From the NCBI RefSeq assembly GCF_000807275.1, contig NZ_CP009056.1, forward strand, positions 1,923,192 through 1,987,191: 64,000 nt of DNA, written 5' to 3'. The notes below the pieces were generated by a model. The model had not been told where the DNA came from. It did not search any database and saw only the letters and a program-made list of their open reading frames with translations. Every line of letters starts with the position of its first letter. Within the stretch, counting starts at the first letter, position 1. Positions 9,633 to 19,016 of the stretch are shown one piece after another. The translations under genes were made by a program, and so were the position numbers. The stretch comes from Frischella perrara. Its GTDB lineage: Bacteria > Pseudomonadota > Gammaproteobacteria > Enterobacterales > Orbaceae.

Positions 9633-9670
9633 TCTTACCAACCTCTTGTCGTTTATTTATATGCTTAATA

Positions 9671-9701
9671 AAAAAAACCCCTACAAATTTGCGGGGGTTT
9701 T
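9671..9701 (-). terminator. ilv attenuator terminator
   Basis: On the minus strand AAAACCCC (9694-9701 side) pairs with GGGGTTTT (9674-9681 side) and is followed by a run of T. The same C-rich arm (CCCCCGC) is exactly complementary to GCGGGGG inside the ilvL 3' end, which gives the competing antiterminator. This is the expected layout for attenuation by stalling on Ile/Val/Leu codons. Confidence 0.88.
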
Positions 9702-9725
9702 AAATCGTCAGTATGACATTCTAAT

Positions 9726-9803
9726 TCAATAGCGCCCCCGCGTCGGTATAATGACGACGCTAACAATGCTAATAAGGACGATAAGGATATTTAAAAAGCT
9801 CAT
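9726..9803 (-). CDS. ilvL: ilv operon leader peptide
   Basis: A 25-codon frame, too short for routine gene finders, starting at ATG 9803. The peptide begins MSFLNILIVLISIVSVVIIP and ends TRGRY. Fourteen of 25 residues are Ile, Leu or Val, the amino acids made by the operon. The sequence is not identical to E. coli IlvL, but the SVVII segment and the position are equivalent. Its last codons include ACG CGG GGG CGC, which form one arm of the antiterminator. A second stem, GCGTCG with CGACGC (9740-9745 with 9755-9760), can act as the protector hairpin. Confidence 0.88.
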   Translation of the reverse strand: MSFLNILIVLISIVSVVIIPTRGRY

Positions 9804-9821
9804 AACAACTTGTATCTTTCT

Positions 9822-9827
9822 ATTATA
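9822..9827 (-). promoter_or_regulatory. -10 element of the ilv operon promoter
   Basis: A perfect TATAAT on the minus strand about 20 bases before the ilvL start. I see no good -35 hexamer at standard spacing, so an activator or an upstream element may be needed. Confidence 0.4.
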
Positions 9828-10081
9828 AATAATTTACTTTCTTTAAACTGGATTAGTATTAAAAATACTCGCTTTTCATAAAAGTGCAACTTTTTTTTAA
9901 CAATTTTATCTTCAAATTTTAAAATATGATGATTGATAAAGTATCGGTAAGTGCAATCGTTACTTGAATTTTAAAGGAAATTATCATAATTGCTATTATT
10001 ATAGATAAAATTATTCAATATCTTAGGCATTTTTAAGTGTAAGCAAATACTTATTAGTTTCCTTCTACTATGTTTGAGTAA
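9828..10081. other. Intergenic region upstream of the ilv promoter
   Basis: About 250 AT-rich bases between the ilv promoter and the small gene ending at 10082. I see no ORF or strong hairpin. Confidence 0.4.
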
Positions 10082-10279
10082 TCAAGTTACTAATTCTTTA
10101 GGGCAATCTAGATAATGATCATTATGTGAATATGAGATAAAAATCTTTTCTAATTTAGCTAAATTATATTTTATTGTTAATAACTGATATTGAGTACCTT
10201 CCACCAAAATCAAATCACTAAAAATAATATGATTATTTTGGTAAATTTCTGGCCGGGTACTCAAAAATATGGTTAACAT
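10082..10279 (-). CDS. Small protein of unknown function downstream of yccJ
   Basis: A 65-codon frame starting 8 bases after the yccJ stop, with AAAGAA upstream of the ATG, so it is probably the second gene of a yccJ operon. I do not recognise the sequence. It has no membrane segment or obvious motif; the composition is mixed, with DHYLDCPKELVT at the end. In E. coli the gene after yccJ is wrbA, which this is not. It could be lineage-specific or a remnant. Confidence 0.5.
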   Translation of the reverse strand: MLTIFLSTRPEIYQNNHIIFSDLILVEGTQYQLLTIKYNLAKLEKIFISYSHNDHYLDCPKELVT

Positions 10280-10287
10280 CTTATTCT

Positions 10288-10515
10288 TTAAATATTCTTA
10301 CGATCAATTGTTTGTTCACCCCAAAATAATTGATCCGCATCCGTTTTGGAAAAAGCTAATGGTAAAACTTCATCATTCCCCTCTTCCCAAATTTTTTCTG
10401 CTAGTACCTCATCATAATTAGCTAACTCAAAAATTGCCTCAGCAATTTCTACAGATGTTTGACGCGTTGATGCCCAAGATTTAATTTCATGTGCTTCTTT
10501 TTTACATGGATTCAT
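10288..10515 (-). CDS. yccJ: YccJ family small protein
   Basis: 75 residues, the same length as E. coli YccJ, with matching blocks [26 protein letters not shown] and the closing [12 protein letters not shown] strong GGAGGATAAATT precedes the ATG. The function is unknown in any organism; in enterobacteria it is co-transcribed with wrbA and associated with the stationary-phase regulon. Here it is divergent from yaaA and paired with an unrelated small ORF. Confidence 0.9.
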   Translation of the reverse strand: MNPCKKEAHEIKSWASTRQTSVEIAEAIFELANYDEVLAEKIWEEGNDEVLPLAFSKTDADQLFWGEQTIDRKNI

Positions 10516-10686
10516 AATTTATCCTCCGAAAATGTTAACATCTAATAATTATGATACTATCAAATTTTATCCATTACGAATAATAATAAAATGACTATCA
10601 TTTTAATTAGTTATATTTTTCAATAATACATAGGATAATTAAAGAAAAATGAAACAAACTATAAAGTTATAAACTATAAGGTTATT

Positions 10687-11481
10687 ATGCTGATTTTACT
10701 TTCTCCATCGAAAACACTTGATTATCATTCTTCTCTCCTAACACAACAATATACACTACCTGAGTTACTTCAATATTCCACTGACTTAATACAATGCTGT
10801 CAAAAACTTTCTGTTGATGATATAAGTCAATTGATGAAAATCAGTGATAATTTGGCTGAGGTTAATTATCATCGTTTCCAAAATTGGCAACCAGATTTTA
10901 ATTTATCTAATGCGCGTCAAGCTATTTTGGCTTTTAAAGGCGATGTATATGAAGGTTTAGCGGTTGACGATTTTACACAGTTGGACTTTGATTATGCTCA
11001 AAAACATCTTAGAATTTTATCTGGTTTATATGGTTTACTTAGACCACTTGATTTAATTCAACCATATCGATTAGAGATGGGCATTAAACTTAAAAATGGT
11101 ACACATAATAATCTTTATCAATTTTGGGATGATGTTATAACTAAACAACTTGTTCAACAATTAAGTCAAAATGAGAATTTAATCAATCTTGCATCTAATG
11201 AGTATTTCAAAGTCGTCAAAACTAAGCAATTACATCATAAGGTGATTGAACCTATTTTCCTTGATGAAAGTAAAGGTGATTTTAAAGTGATTAGTTTTTA
11301 TGCCAAGAAAGCTCGTGGATTAATGAGCCGCTATATAATTAAACATCAGCTATCTAATATCAAAGATGTTCAATCTTTTAACCTTTCAGGTTATCAATAT
11401 AATAAGCAACTATCCAGTGAGAATAAATGGATTTTTAGACGAAGTGAAGAACAGCTTCAACATTTCAAAGAATCGAATTAG
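10687..11481 (+). CDS. yaaA: Peroxide stress protein YaaA (UPF0246)
   Basis: The 264 residues open with MLILLSPSKTLDY and contain AFKGDVYEGL, LRILSGLYGLLRPLDLIQPYRLEMG and the C-terminal YQYNKQLS, all hallmarks of YaaA. In E. coli the protein is induced by OxyR and limits Fenton damage by lowering free intracellular iron. It has a DNA-binding fold. An oxyR gene is present in this window at 38 kb. I could not identify a clear OxyR site in the 170 bases shared with yccJ. Confidence 0.95.
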   Translation: MLILLSPSKTLDYHSSLLTQQYTLPELLQYSTDLIQCCQKLSVDDISQLMKISDNLAEVNYHRFQNWQPDFNLSNARQAILAFKGDVYEGLAVDDFTQLDFDYAQKHLRILSGLYGLLRPLDLIQPYRLEMGIKLKNGTHNNLYQFWDDVITKQLVQQLSQNENLINLASNEYFKVVKTKQLHHKVIEPIFLDESKGDFKVISFYAKKARGLMSRYIIKHQLSNIKDVQSFNLSGYQYNKQLSSENKWIFRRSEEQLQHFKESN

Positions 11482-11653
11482 ATTTTGAAAAATTTATCCG
11501 ATAATTATTAGATTAATATTATTGATTTTGTTAGTATCAAAAATCCTTAACTATTATGGTTAATATTAATTGTTATTGATACTTTACCTGCTATTGGTAA
11601 GTTTAAATATAATTATGCTACTATAGGTGTCATTTATAAATTAGGACGTTCTC

Positions 11654-12445
11654 ATGGCTATTAGATTAAAAACCCCTGATGAAATCGAGAAAATGAGAGT
11701 CGCTGGGAAATTAGCGGCCGAAGTTCTCGAAATTGTCGCTCCCTACGTAAAGCCAGGTATTTCTACTGGTGAACTTGACCAAATCTGCTATGAACATATC
11801 GTTAATGTTCAAAAAGCTATTCCTGCAAATATCGGATATAGCGGTTATCAACATACAAGTTGTATTTCAATTAATGATGTAGTTTGTCATGGTATTCCAA
11901 GTTTTGATAAGAAAATAAAAGATGGTGATATTCTTAATATTGATGTAACTGTCATCAAGGATGGATATCATGGTGATACTTCTAGAATGTATATTGCTGG
12001 AAAACCCACGATAGCAGGCAAGAAATTGTGTGATGTTACACAAAACAGCCTTTATGAAGCTATCAAAATTATAAAACCGGGTTTGCGATTACGTGAAATC
12101 GGCAAAACTATCCAACGCTATGTTGAATCATTTGGTTTTTCGAGTGTTCGTGAATATTGCGGTCATGGTATTGGTGAAATCTATCATGATGAACCACAAG
12201 TTCTACATTATAATGCCGATGATGGAGGCGTTATTTTGCAGGCGGGAATGACTTTTACTATCGAACCTATGGTTAACACTGGCGACTGGCGTACTCGAAC
12301 AATGAAAGATGGTTGGACTGTAAAAACAAAAGACCATGGTTTATCTGCTCAGTATGAACATACTATTCTTGTAACAGATAATGGTGCTGAAGTTCTAACC
12401 TTACGTTCAGATGAACAATTTCCAAGAATTATTGAACATAAATAA
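11654..12445 (+). CDS. map: Type I methionine aminopeptidase
   Basis: Removes the initiator methionine from nascent proteins in the cytoplasm. The metal-binding and catalytic blocks are NIDVTVIKDGYHGDTSRM, the GHGIGEIYHDEPQV histidine block, FTIEPM and QYEHTILV. The length of 263 matches E. coli Map (264). AGGA lies seven bases before the ATG. It stands alone, about 170 bases after yaaA, and is not next to rpsB as in E. coli. Confidence 0.97.
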   Translation: MAIRLKTPDEIEKMRVAGKLAAEVLEIVAPYVKPGISTGELDQICYEHIVNVQKAIPANIGYSGYQHTSCISINDVVCHGIPSFDKKIKDGDILNIDVTVIKDGYHGDTSRMYIAGKPTIAGKKLCDVTQNSLYEAIKIIKPGLRLREIGKTIQRYVESFGFSSVREYCGHGIGEIYHDEPQVLHYNADDGGVILQAGMTFTIEPMVNTGDWRTRTMKDGWTVKTKDHGLSAQYEHTILVTDNGAEVLTLRSDEQFPRIIEHK

Positions 12446-12475
12446 TCGTCTTTGATTATGACAATTGAATAGATC

Positions 12476-12519
12476 AAAATAGAATGATAATATCAATTCG
12501 CACAATATCATTTTATTTT
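12476..12519 (+). terminator. Long hairpin after map
   Basis: A 14-base inverted repeat with a single G-U-type mismatch (AAAATAGAATGATA with TATCATTTTATTTT), loop about 16, beginning about 30 bases after the map stop. The T-rich right arm may serve as a weak terminator. Confidence 0.4.
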
Positions 12520-12570
12520 GTTAACTGTTTTTAGTTATCCTGATCCTTATTTAATTGTCAATTCTTCATA

Positions 12571-12593
12571 AAATAAAAGGGCTTTCGCCCTTT
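12571..12593. terminator. Terminator with GAAA tetraloop (bidirectional)
   Basis: AAAGGGC and GCCCTTT form a 7-bp stem. Read on the minus strand, the loop is GAAA and the stem is followed by TTTTATTTTATG, ending the small basic-peptide gene. On the plus strand it backs up map termination. Confidence 0.8.
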
Positions 12594-12613
12594 AATAGAA
12601 TATGAGCTAAAAA

Positions 12614-12694
12614 TTATTTCTTTTTAGCTGGTGCTTTTGATGGTGCTTTAGCAGGAGTTTTTACTGCTTCTTTGGTAGTTGGAGTTTTAGCCAT
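12614..12694 (-). CDS. 26-residue Lys/Ala/Pro-rich basic peptide
   Basis: ATG at 12694 is preceded by AAGGA at good spacing, and the frame ends TAA 20 bases before a strong GAAA-loop terminator. This is the arrangement of a real, independently expressed small gene. The peptide reads MAKTPTTKEAVKTP followed by repeats of (A/S)KAP and a KKK end: about a third lysine, the rest mainly Ala, Pro and Thr, with no hydrophobic residue beyond Met and Val. It resembles the tail of histone H1-like proteins and probably binds nucleic acid or ribosomes. The function is unknown. Confidence 0.6.
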   Translation of the reverse strand: MAKTPTTKEAVKTPAKAPSKAPAKKK

Positions 12695-12864
12695 TTCAAA
12701 ATCCTTAGTTAGATTTACAAAAATTGTGAATATTATTTAATATTCCTTTACTTTATACATCTAAGTTTACAGAAAAACAACAACTATTTGATAAATTTTA
12801 ACTTTTTTTTGAAAATTTATAATTTTTAGGCAAGATTTCTCATAAAAATCACACCTAATTTTAT

Positions 12865-13455
12865 CTAATCAGAAGATATTTCATCAAGCGATAAGCTAAA
12901 ACTAGGCACAAAGATTTCCATAAAATATTCCATTTCAGGACTACTGCGTTCTGATAAAGTTTTTTTTAATCGTTGTTCTGCTAGTTTAAATTCATTATTT
13001 CCGGCACTTAATTCCTCTATGGTTTTTAAATATGCGCATAAAGCATCTGCTTGTTTGACAATATGTTTCTCTTCATCAGTATAATAATCATCATCAATCA
13101 AAGGACGAAAATCATCTTGAAGCTCATCAGGTAGCATTGCAATTAGTTTATTTTGTGCAATTTTCTCAATTTTTTTGTATTCCGCAGTAATTTGAGGATT
13201 ATAGTATTTTGTCGGTGTTGGCATGTCACCTGTTAGTACTTCTGAACTATCATGATACATTGCCATCAAAGCAATATGTTCGGGATTAACTAGACCATTA
13301 AATTTACGATTTTTAATTATCGCTAAAGCATGAGCAACAAATGCAACCTGTAAACTGTGTTCTGAGACATTTTCTGTCCTAACATTACGCATTAATGGCC
13401 ACCGATTAATTAATTTTAATCGCGATAAATGTGCAAAAAAATGACTTGTATTCAT
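12865..13455 (-). CDS. yfbR: 5'-deoxynucleotidase YfbR (HD domain)
   Basis: Metal-dependent phosphohydrolase that removes phosphate from deoxyribonucleoside 5'-monophosphates, including a route to dUMP/dTTP supply. I start it at ATG 13455 ([19 protein letters not shown]), with AAGG eight bases upstream, rather than the longer frame at 13476. The HD residues are in VSEHSLQVA and [20 protein letters not shown], and the distal aspartate is in [11 protein letters not shown]. The length of 196 is near the E. coli value of 199. It lies between the dcw terminator and the small basic gene. Confidence 0.96.
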   Translation of the reverse strand: MNTSHFFAHLSRLKLINRWPLMRNVRTENVSEHSLQVAFVAHALAIIKNRKFNGLVNPEHIALMAMYHDSSEVLTGDMPTPTKYYNPQITAEYKKIEKIAQNKLIAMLPDELQDDFRPLIDDDYYTDEEKHIVKQADALCAYLKTIEELSAGNNEFKLAEQRLKKTLSERSSPEMEYFMEIFVPSFSLSLDEISSD

Positions 13456-13477
13456 AATTATGACCTTTTTTAGCAAT

Positions 13478-13511
13478 AAAAAAACGCTTTCATTAATTAA
13501 AATGAAAGCGT
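13478..13511 (-). terminator. Strong terminator at the end of the dcw cluster (after lpxC)
   Basis: An 11-bp perfect stem (ACGCTTTCATT with AATGAAAGCGT) is followed on the minus strand by a run of T. It closes the mraZ-to-lpxC transcription unit just before yfbR. Confidence 0.92.
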
Positions 13512-13529
13512 CGTAATTATAAGCTTAAA

Positions 13530-14444
13530 CTAAGCTAATACTAAAGATGGTGTGCCTAATGCTACAGGAACAGATTGGGCATCATCAAATGTGACAAGCT
13601 CCCATGCTTCTTGCTTAGCTAAAAGTGCCTGCAATAATTGGTTATTTAATGCATGACCTGATTTATAACATACGACTTCACCTAACATGTTATGACCACT
13701 CATATATAAATCACCAATTGTATCAAGCATTTTATGTCTTACGAATTCATCTTCAAATCGTAAGCCATCTTCATTTAATACACGATAATCATCCACTACA
13801 ATAGCACAATCAAGACTACCACCTAAACATAATCCTTTAGATTGTAGCATTTCAATATCACGCATAAAACCAAACGTTCTAGCTCGGCTAATTTGGCGTA
13901 TAAAAGATTCAGATGAAAAATCCATTTGATAACGTTGTGAACTACTATCAATCGCAGGATGATGAAAATCAATAGTAAAATCAAGCTTAAAACCAGTATA
14001 TGGTCTAATTTCAGCCCATTTATCACCATTCTCAACGCGAACGACCTCTTTCACCCGCAAAAACTGCTTAAGTGCTGATTGTTCTTCAATACCTGCATCT
14101 AAAAGCAAGTAAATAAATGGGCTAGCACTACCATCCATAATAGGAATTTCTGGTGCATCTACCTCTATAATCAAATTATCAATACCCAATCCCGCTAAAG
14201 CCGCATTAATATGTTCTACGGTAGAAATACGGATATTGTCTTCATTAACTAAACATGTACACAACATTGTATCGCGCACTGATTTAGCATCGACAGGAAA
14301 ATCAACAGGCGGATTTAAATCAGTACGGCGGTAAATAATTCCCGTATTATCTGGCGCAGGTCTCAACGTCAGTGTTACTTTCTTACCTGTATGTAAGCCA
14401 ACACCTGTCGTTTGTATTTTGGATTTCAATGTTCTTTGTTTCAC
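13530..14444 (-). CDS. lpxC: UDP-3-O-acyl-N-acetylglucosamine deacetylase LpxC
   Basis: Zinc enzyme for the committed step of lipid A synthesis, so the organism makes lipopolysaccharide and is Gram-negative. Zinc ligands are visible: H78 in [10 protein letters not shown], and the histidine and aspartate of [18 protein letters not shown] near 237-241, with the general histidine at the end of that block. The length is 304, as in E. coli (305). It is the last gene of the dcw cluster, 81 bases after ftsZ. In E. coli secM-secA follows; here yfbR does. Confidence 0.98.
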   Translation of the reverse strand: MKQRTLKSKIQTTGVGLHTGKKVTLTLRPAPDNTGIIYRRTDLNPPVDFPVDAKSVRDTMLCTCLVNEDNIRISTVEHINAALAGLGIDNLIIEVDAPEIPIMDGSASPFIYLLLDAGIEEQSALKQFLRVKEVVRVENGDKWAEIRPYTGFKLDFTIDFHHPAIDSSSQRYQMDFSSESFIRQISRARTFGFMRDIEMLQSKGLCLGGSLDCAIVVDDYRVLNEDGLRFEDEFVRHKMLDTIGDLYMSGHNMLGEVVCYKSGHALNNQLLQALLAKQEAWELVTFDDAQSVPVALGTPSLVLA

Positions 14445-14525
14445 TTCGCACCTATCATTATTTAGCTATAACGATTTTTAATTCTTTCCAACTAATTAGA
14501 CAATAAATCTTTCAATAAGTTCTAA

Positions 14526-15665
14526 TTAATCCGCTTGTTTACGTAAAAAAGCTGGAATATCAAGATAATCTTCTTTACTTACAGCGACACTAGACTGATC
14601 ATTAACTACTTGAGCCTGTTTTACTTCTTGTGTAAGAGGTGTAGTGGATGCTGCTTGGTTATAAATAGTTCGCTGTGGCATCGTTTGCACAATTTTAACT
14701 TCTGGACGTTTATCCATACCGATACCTGTTGCAACTACAGTAACTCGAATCTCTTCGCTCATTTCAGGATCAATTGTAGAACCAACAACAACAGTTGCGT
14801 TATCAGAAGCAAAAGCTTGAACAGTACGACCCACTGTATCAAATTCTTCCAAACTTAAATCAAAACCTGCCGTTACATTAACAAGTACACCCCTAGCACC
14901 AGATAGATCAATATCTTCCAACAATGGGCTAGAAATTGCCATTTCAGCAGCTTCTTCAGCGCGATTATCTCCTGACGCTTTGCCGGATCCCATCATTGCA
15001 TAACCCATTTCAGACATTACTGTTCTCACGTCAGCAAAGTCAACGTTAATAATACCCGGTTTAGTAATTAATTCAGCAATACCTTGTACTGCCCCCATTA
15101 AAACGCCATTTGCAGCAGAAAACGCATTTAAAAGTGTGACCCCACGACCGAGCACTTTTAATAATTTATCATTTGGAATTGTAATCAAAGAGTCAACGTG
15201 TTTGGCAAGTTCGGCTATTCCTTGTTCAGCAAAAGCCATACGTTTCTTACCTTCAAAACCAAATGGTTTTGTTACAACAGCAACAGTAAGAATACCAAGT
15301 TCTTTAGCGATTTCAGCCACAACAGGTGCTGCGCCGGTTCCTGTACCCCCGCCCATACCAGCAGCGATGAATACCATATCCGCGCCTTCAAGTGCACTGC
15401 GAATCACATCACGATCTTCTTCAGCTGAAGTTCTACCAACTTCAGGATTAGCACCTGCACCTAAACCTTTAGTAACATTGCTACCAATTTGTATTGTTTG
15501 ACCCACTTTGATTCTTCTCAAAGCTTGAGCGTCGGTATTAGCTGCAAAAAATTCTACACCTTCAATATGCTCCGTAACCATGTGTTCAACGGCATTACCA
15601 CCGCCGCCACCAACACCGATAACTTTAATAACTGGCTCATTTGATGCAACCATAGGTTCAAACAT
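14526..15665 (-). CDS. ftsZ: Cell division GTPase FtsZ
   Basis: Tubulin-like GTPase that forms the division ring. The tubulin signature GGGTGTG is at 105-111, and the synergy-loop residues lie in the [15 protein letters not shown] block. A variable Gln/Thr-rich linker precedes the conserved C-terminal peptide [14 protein letters not shown], which docks FtsA and ZipA. At 379 residues it is normal length. It follows ftsA by 115 bases, which probably contain its own promoter, as in E. coli. Confidence 0.99.
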   Translation of the reverse strand: MFEPMVASNEPVIKVIGVGGGGGNAVEHMVTEHIEGVEFFAANTDAQALRRIKVGQTIQIGSNVTKGLGAGANPEVGRTSAEEDRDVIRSALEGADMVFIAAGMGGGTGTGAAPVVAEIAKELGILTVAVVTKPFGFEGKKRMAFAEQGIAELAKHVDSLITIPNDKLLKVLGRGVTLLNAFSAANGVLMGAVQGIAELITKPGIINVDFADVRTVMSEMGYAMMGSGKASGDNRAEEAAEMAISSPLLEDIDLSGARGVLVNVTAGFDLSLEEFDTVGRTVQAFASDNATVVVGSTIDPEMSEEIRVTVVATGIGMDKRPEVKIVQTMPQRTIYNQAASTTPLTQEVKQAQVVNDQSSVAVSKEDYLDIPAFLRKQAD

Positions 15666-15780
15666 AATTACTCTCCAAATTTACGTACTCTGCGCGTATA
15701 AAAATCGCTCTGCGGATATATTACAGTTAAGCGAAAGTAAAGTCACGCAGAGAATGAAATAATATTGTAAAAATCACCAG

Positions 15781-17034
15781 CTAAAATTCTTTCTTAAACC
15801 AACTTGTTAAACGTTTAGCTAGCACCTTTAATGATGATCTATTCTTAATATCGTTGTCATCATTTAATAAACTCTGTTTACCATAATGCAATAAGCCTAC
15901 GGCTGTGGAACAATAAGGTTTTTGAACATAATCTGTTAAACCAGATATATTTAAAGGATATCCGATTCTTACTTGGTTCTGGAACACTTTCTCAGCACAT
16001 TCAACTAATCCTTTGATTTGTGCAGCACCGCCGGTTAAAACTATACCTGCGGCTAACTGATGTTTAACATTTTGTTGTTTTAAATTTTCTTGAAGTACTG
16101 TTAATTCTTTTTGTACAAGAGATAAAAGTTCAATATATCTTGGTTCAATAACATCTGCTAAAGTTTGTCGCTGCAATGTTCTTGATGGACGTCCGCCTAC
16201 ACTTGGTACATCAATGACTTCATCCTTACCTACTAATGAACCTACTGCACAACCATATTTGATCTTGATATTTTCTGCGTCCATTGGTGGTGTTCCAAAA
16301 GCATAAGCAATGTCGCTGGTCACCACATTTCCAGCATAAGGAATTACCACAGAGTGTCTTAATGCACCGCCTGTATATACAGTAATATCCATTGTACCAC
16401 TACCCATATCAATTACACATGCACCAAGTTCTTTTTCATCATCCGTGAGAACCGCATCACTGGATGCTAAACCGGAAAAAATTAATTGATCAACTTTCAA
16501 TCCACATCGTTCAACGGCTTTAACAATATTCTTTGCCATATCATTATGGCAAGTGATCAAATGTACTTTCGATTTAATTCTAACTCCAGATAGACCTATA
16601 GGATTTTTAATACCCTCTTGTAAATCAATCGAATATTCTTGAGCGATAACATGTAAAATACGATGTTCATCTAAAATACGTACTGATTTCGCAGTATGTA
16701 CAACATTTTCAACATCATCACTACTTACTTCGCCTTCAGCGATAGGTACCATACCAATTTCATTTTGGCAGCGAATATGTTTGCCTGATAAAGCCAGATA
16801 AACTGAGGAAATCTGACAATCCGCCATTAATTCAGCTTGATCAACCGCTCGTTGTATTGATTTTACAACAGATTCAAGGTCATTAACGCCTCCTTTATCA
16901 ACACCTTTTGAAGGACAATGACCTACACCTATAATATTTACTATTCCATCAGGAAGGACTTCACCAACAAGGGTAAGTACTTTTGATGTACCAACTTCAA
17001 GTCCGACAACTAACTTTTTTTCTGTTGCTTTCAT
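15781..17034 (-). CDS. ftsA: Cell division protein FtsA
   Basis: Actin-like protein that anchors FtsZ to the inner membrane. I start it at ATG 17034 (MKATEKKLVVGLEVGTSKV); an ATG three codons earlier is too close to the AGGG ribosome-binding site. The actin-fold nucleotide loops are VGLEVGTSKV and ACVIDMGSGTMDITVY, and ATP contact is made by VLTGGAAQIKG. The C-terminus ends in an amphipathic helix, LAKRLTSWFKKEF, the membrane-targeting sequence. It follows ftsQ by 16 bases. Confidence 0.98.
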   Translation of the reverse strand: MKATEKKLVVGLEVGTSKVLTLVGEVLPDGIVNIIGVGHCPSKGVDKGGVNDLESVVKSIQRAVDQAELMADCQISSVYLALSGKHIRCQNEIGMVPIAEGEVSSDDVENVVHTAKSVRILDEHRILHVIAQEYSIDLQEGIKNPIGLSGVRIKSKVHLITCHNDMAKNIVKAVERCGLKVDQLIFSGLASSDAVLTDDEKELGACVIDMGSGTMDITVYTGGALRHSVVIPYAGNVVTSDIAYAFGTPPMDAENIKIKYGCAVGSLVGKDEVIDVPSVGGRPSRTLQRQTLADVIEPRYIELLSLVQKELTVLQENLKQQNVKHQLAAGIVLTGGAAQIKGLVECAEKVFQNQVRIGYPLNISGLTDYVQKPYCSTAVGLLHYGKQSLLNDDNDIKNRSSLKVLAKRLTSWFKKEF

Positions 17035-17050
17035 ACATAACATACCCTAA

Positions 17051-17881
17051 TTATGATTCAATTTTCTGTCTTTTTACTGCTATACCATTATCATAACGTA
17101 AATCGACTTCACTTATTCGTTCATTGCTTGGGATATCAGCTTGGATATCTCCATAAAAACGGATAAACCGTTTAAATCTATCGTTAATATGTTCTCGTCC
17201 TAAAATCACTTTTATATCTTGGTTATTAGCACAAATCCCTCTAAAACAAGGTTTTAATAATAATTGCCAAGCATTACGTTCATCAGCTGAAGCTAAATTA
17301 ATGAATAGCTGTTTACCTTCTTTAGATAGCGTATTAGAAATAGTCTCTAATTGTTGATAACTATTCAAAATTAACTTTTCTTTACCTATTGGACCAAATA
17401 ATTTAGGAAGATTAACATCTCGAAATCGTCCACTAGGTATATTAAATAAATTACCTTCAGAATCTAAAAAATAGACTTCATTCCACAAATATTTTGGTTT
17501 ATATTCAATAACATGAATAATTAAACGATCTGGCCATTGCTTACGAACACTTACTTGTTGAATCCAAGGTAAACGCAAAATTTCTTGCTGTATACTATCA
17601 ACATTTTGCCCTATGTAAGTGTTAGGTAACCCTAAATCTAATATCGCTTTTCGCACATCTTGTTTTGTCGTAAATTGATTATCTCCACTCAATGTTAATT
17701 GAGATAACACAACTCGCTCAGGATCATCTATCCAATTTTTAACAGTGATTATACTCCAACTACATATTGTTATTACTACAATAAAGAATAAAAATCCCAA
17801 ACATTGCTCAAAACTAGCAAAAATGAAAAAAAACTTTTTCTTGCTTTCTTTTCTTTGAGCAGCTTGCTGAGGTTTTTTCAT
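17051..17881 (-). CDS. ftsQ: Cell division protein FtsQ
   Basis: Bitopic divisome protein linking FtsL/FtsB to the early ring. A basic cytoplasmic N-terminus (QRKESKKK) leads into one membrane segment at about residues 30-48. A periplasmic POTRA domain follows (LTLSGDNQFTTKQDVRKAIL) and then the beta domain with PWIQQVSVRKQWPDRLIIHV. The length is 276, as in E. coli. The gap to ddlB upstream is 226 bases, longer than in E. coli, where the genes nearly touch. Confidence 0.96.
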   Translation of the reverse strand: MKKPQQAAQRKESKKKFFFIFASFEQCLGFLFFIVVITICSWSIITVKNWIDDPERVVLSQLTLSGDNQFTTKQDVRKAILDLGLPNTYIGQNVDSIQQEILRLPWIQQVSVRKQWPDRLIIHVIEYKPKYLWNEVYFLDSEGNLFNIPSGRFRDVNLPKLFGPIGKEKLILNSYQQLETISNTLSKEGKQLFINLASADERNAWQLLLKPCFRGICANNQDIKVILGREHINDRFKRFIRFYGDIQADIPSNERISEVDLRYDNGIAVKRQKIES

Positions 17882-17993
17882 ATTAAATATCTTTAATCCA
17901 AAGTGCCTATGAAATTTTGTTTATTTTTTACAATAATTTATAAATCCATTAAACGATCACAATTCCTTAGTAAACTTATTGATTTATTAATTT

Positions 17994-18021
17994 ATATTAC
18001 AATCAATTTTAACTATGACAA
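17994..18021 (-). promoter_or_regulatory. Candidate ftsQAZ promoter
   Basis: TTGTCA (minus strand, 18016-18021) and TAATAT (17994-17999) with 16-bp spacing in the 226-base gap before ftsQ. E. coli has internal promoters for ftsQAZ inside ddlB; here the gap would host one. Very AT-rich sequence makes chance matches likely. Confidence 0.35.
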
Positions 18022-18107
18022 TAATTTTAAAAAAATTCAATATTTTTATACGCTTATGTGAAATTTACCCATGTATTATAAACAAATTTATAAATAAAAT
18101 TTGATAT

Positions 18108-19016
18108 TTATACGTTTGCTAATGATAGTATTCGATAAACCAAATCATCAAATGACCAACCATATTGTTTAGCAGCCATTGGTACAAGGCTATGGTTTGT
18201 CATTCCTGGTGCAGTATTAACCTCCAATAAATAAGGATTGCCAATATCATCAAACATAACATCAACACGTCCCCATCCACGGCAACCTACGGCCTGATAG
18301 GCTTTTAAAGCTAATGAACGCAAAGCAGCTTCTTGCTCTTCATCAAGTCCACTTGGGCAAAAATATTGCGTTTCATCAGACAAATACTTAGCGTTATAGT
18401 CATAAAACGACGTGGATGGTTTGATTCTGATTGATGGTAATACTTCATCGCCAACAATAGCTACGGTATATTCAGCACCCGCTAAAAATGATTCAACCAT
18501 TACCGAATTATCATATTGAAAAGCATGTTCTAATGCTTGCTGTAATTCTTTTGCTTCATTAACACGGCTCATTCCCACACTTGATCCTTCATGACTCGGT
18601 TTAACAAATAAAGGTAAACCCAGTTGATTAACAATTTCTGAGATACTATAAGCGTGATTTTTATCAACCATAATATAATTTGCAATAGGTAGATTACAGG
18701 CTTGCCAAATCTGTTTGGTCTTTAACTTATCCATTGTTAGTGCTGAGGACAGAACATCACTTCCCGTATAGGGTATATTCTGATAGGTCAAAATAGCTTG
18801 AGTCACACCGTCTTCACCCCCACGTCCGTGTAATGCAATAAAGGCTTTGGTAAAACCATCATTTTTTAATTGCGTGGTTGAGTAGTATTTAGTATCAATA
18901 GCATGAGCATCAACACCTTTTGCTACAAGTGCTTTTAACACTGCATTACCCGATTTTAAAGAAACTTCACGTTCAGCAGAAGTTCCACCAAATAATACTG
19001 CGACTTTTTCCGCCAT
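18108..19016 (-). CDS. ddlB: D-alanine--D-alanine ligase
   Basis: ATP-grasp ligase making the D-Ala-D-Ala dipeptide for peptidoglycan. Seen are the N-terminal VAVLFGGTSAEREVSLKSG, the ATP-grasp lysine block LPLFVKPSHEGSSVGMSRV and the metal site LLEVNTAPGMTNHSLVP. At 302 residues it is slightly shorter than E. coli DdlB (306). Its ATG overlaps the murC stop by one base (TAATG), so translation is coupled. Confidence 0.97.
   Translation of the reverse strand: MAEKVAVLFGGTSAEREVSLKSGNAVLKALVAKGVDAHAIDTKYYSTTQLKNDGFTKAFIALHGRGGEDGVTQAILTYQNIPYTGSDVLSSALTMDKLKTKQIWQACNLPIANYIMVDKNHAYSISEIVNQLGLPLFVKPSHEGSSVGMSRVNEAKELQQALEHAFQYDNSVMVESFLAGAEYTVAIVGDEVLPSIRIKPSTSFYDYNAKYLSDETQYFCPSGLDEEQEAALRSLALKAYQAVGCRGWGRVDVMFDDIGNPYLLEVNTAPGMTNHSLVPMAAKQYGWSFDDLVYRILSLANV

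Noticed and set aside
15136-15501. 121-codon plus-strand ORF opposite ftsZ
   Set aside because: It is the antisense shadow of ftsZ, with low-complexity Pro/Ala/Ser composition and no ribosome-binding site.
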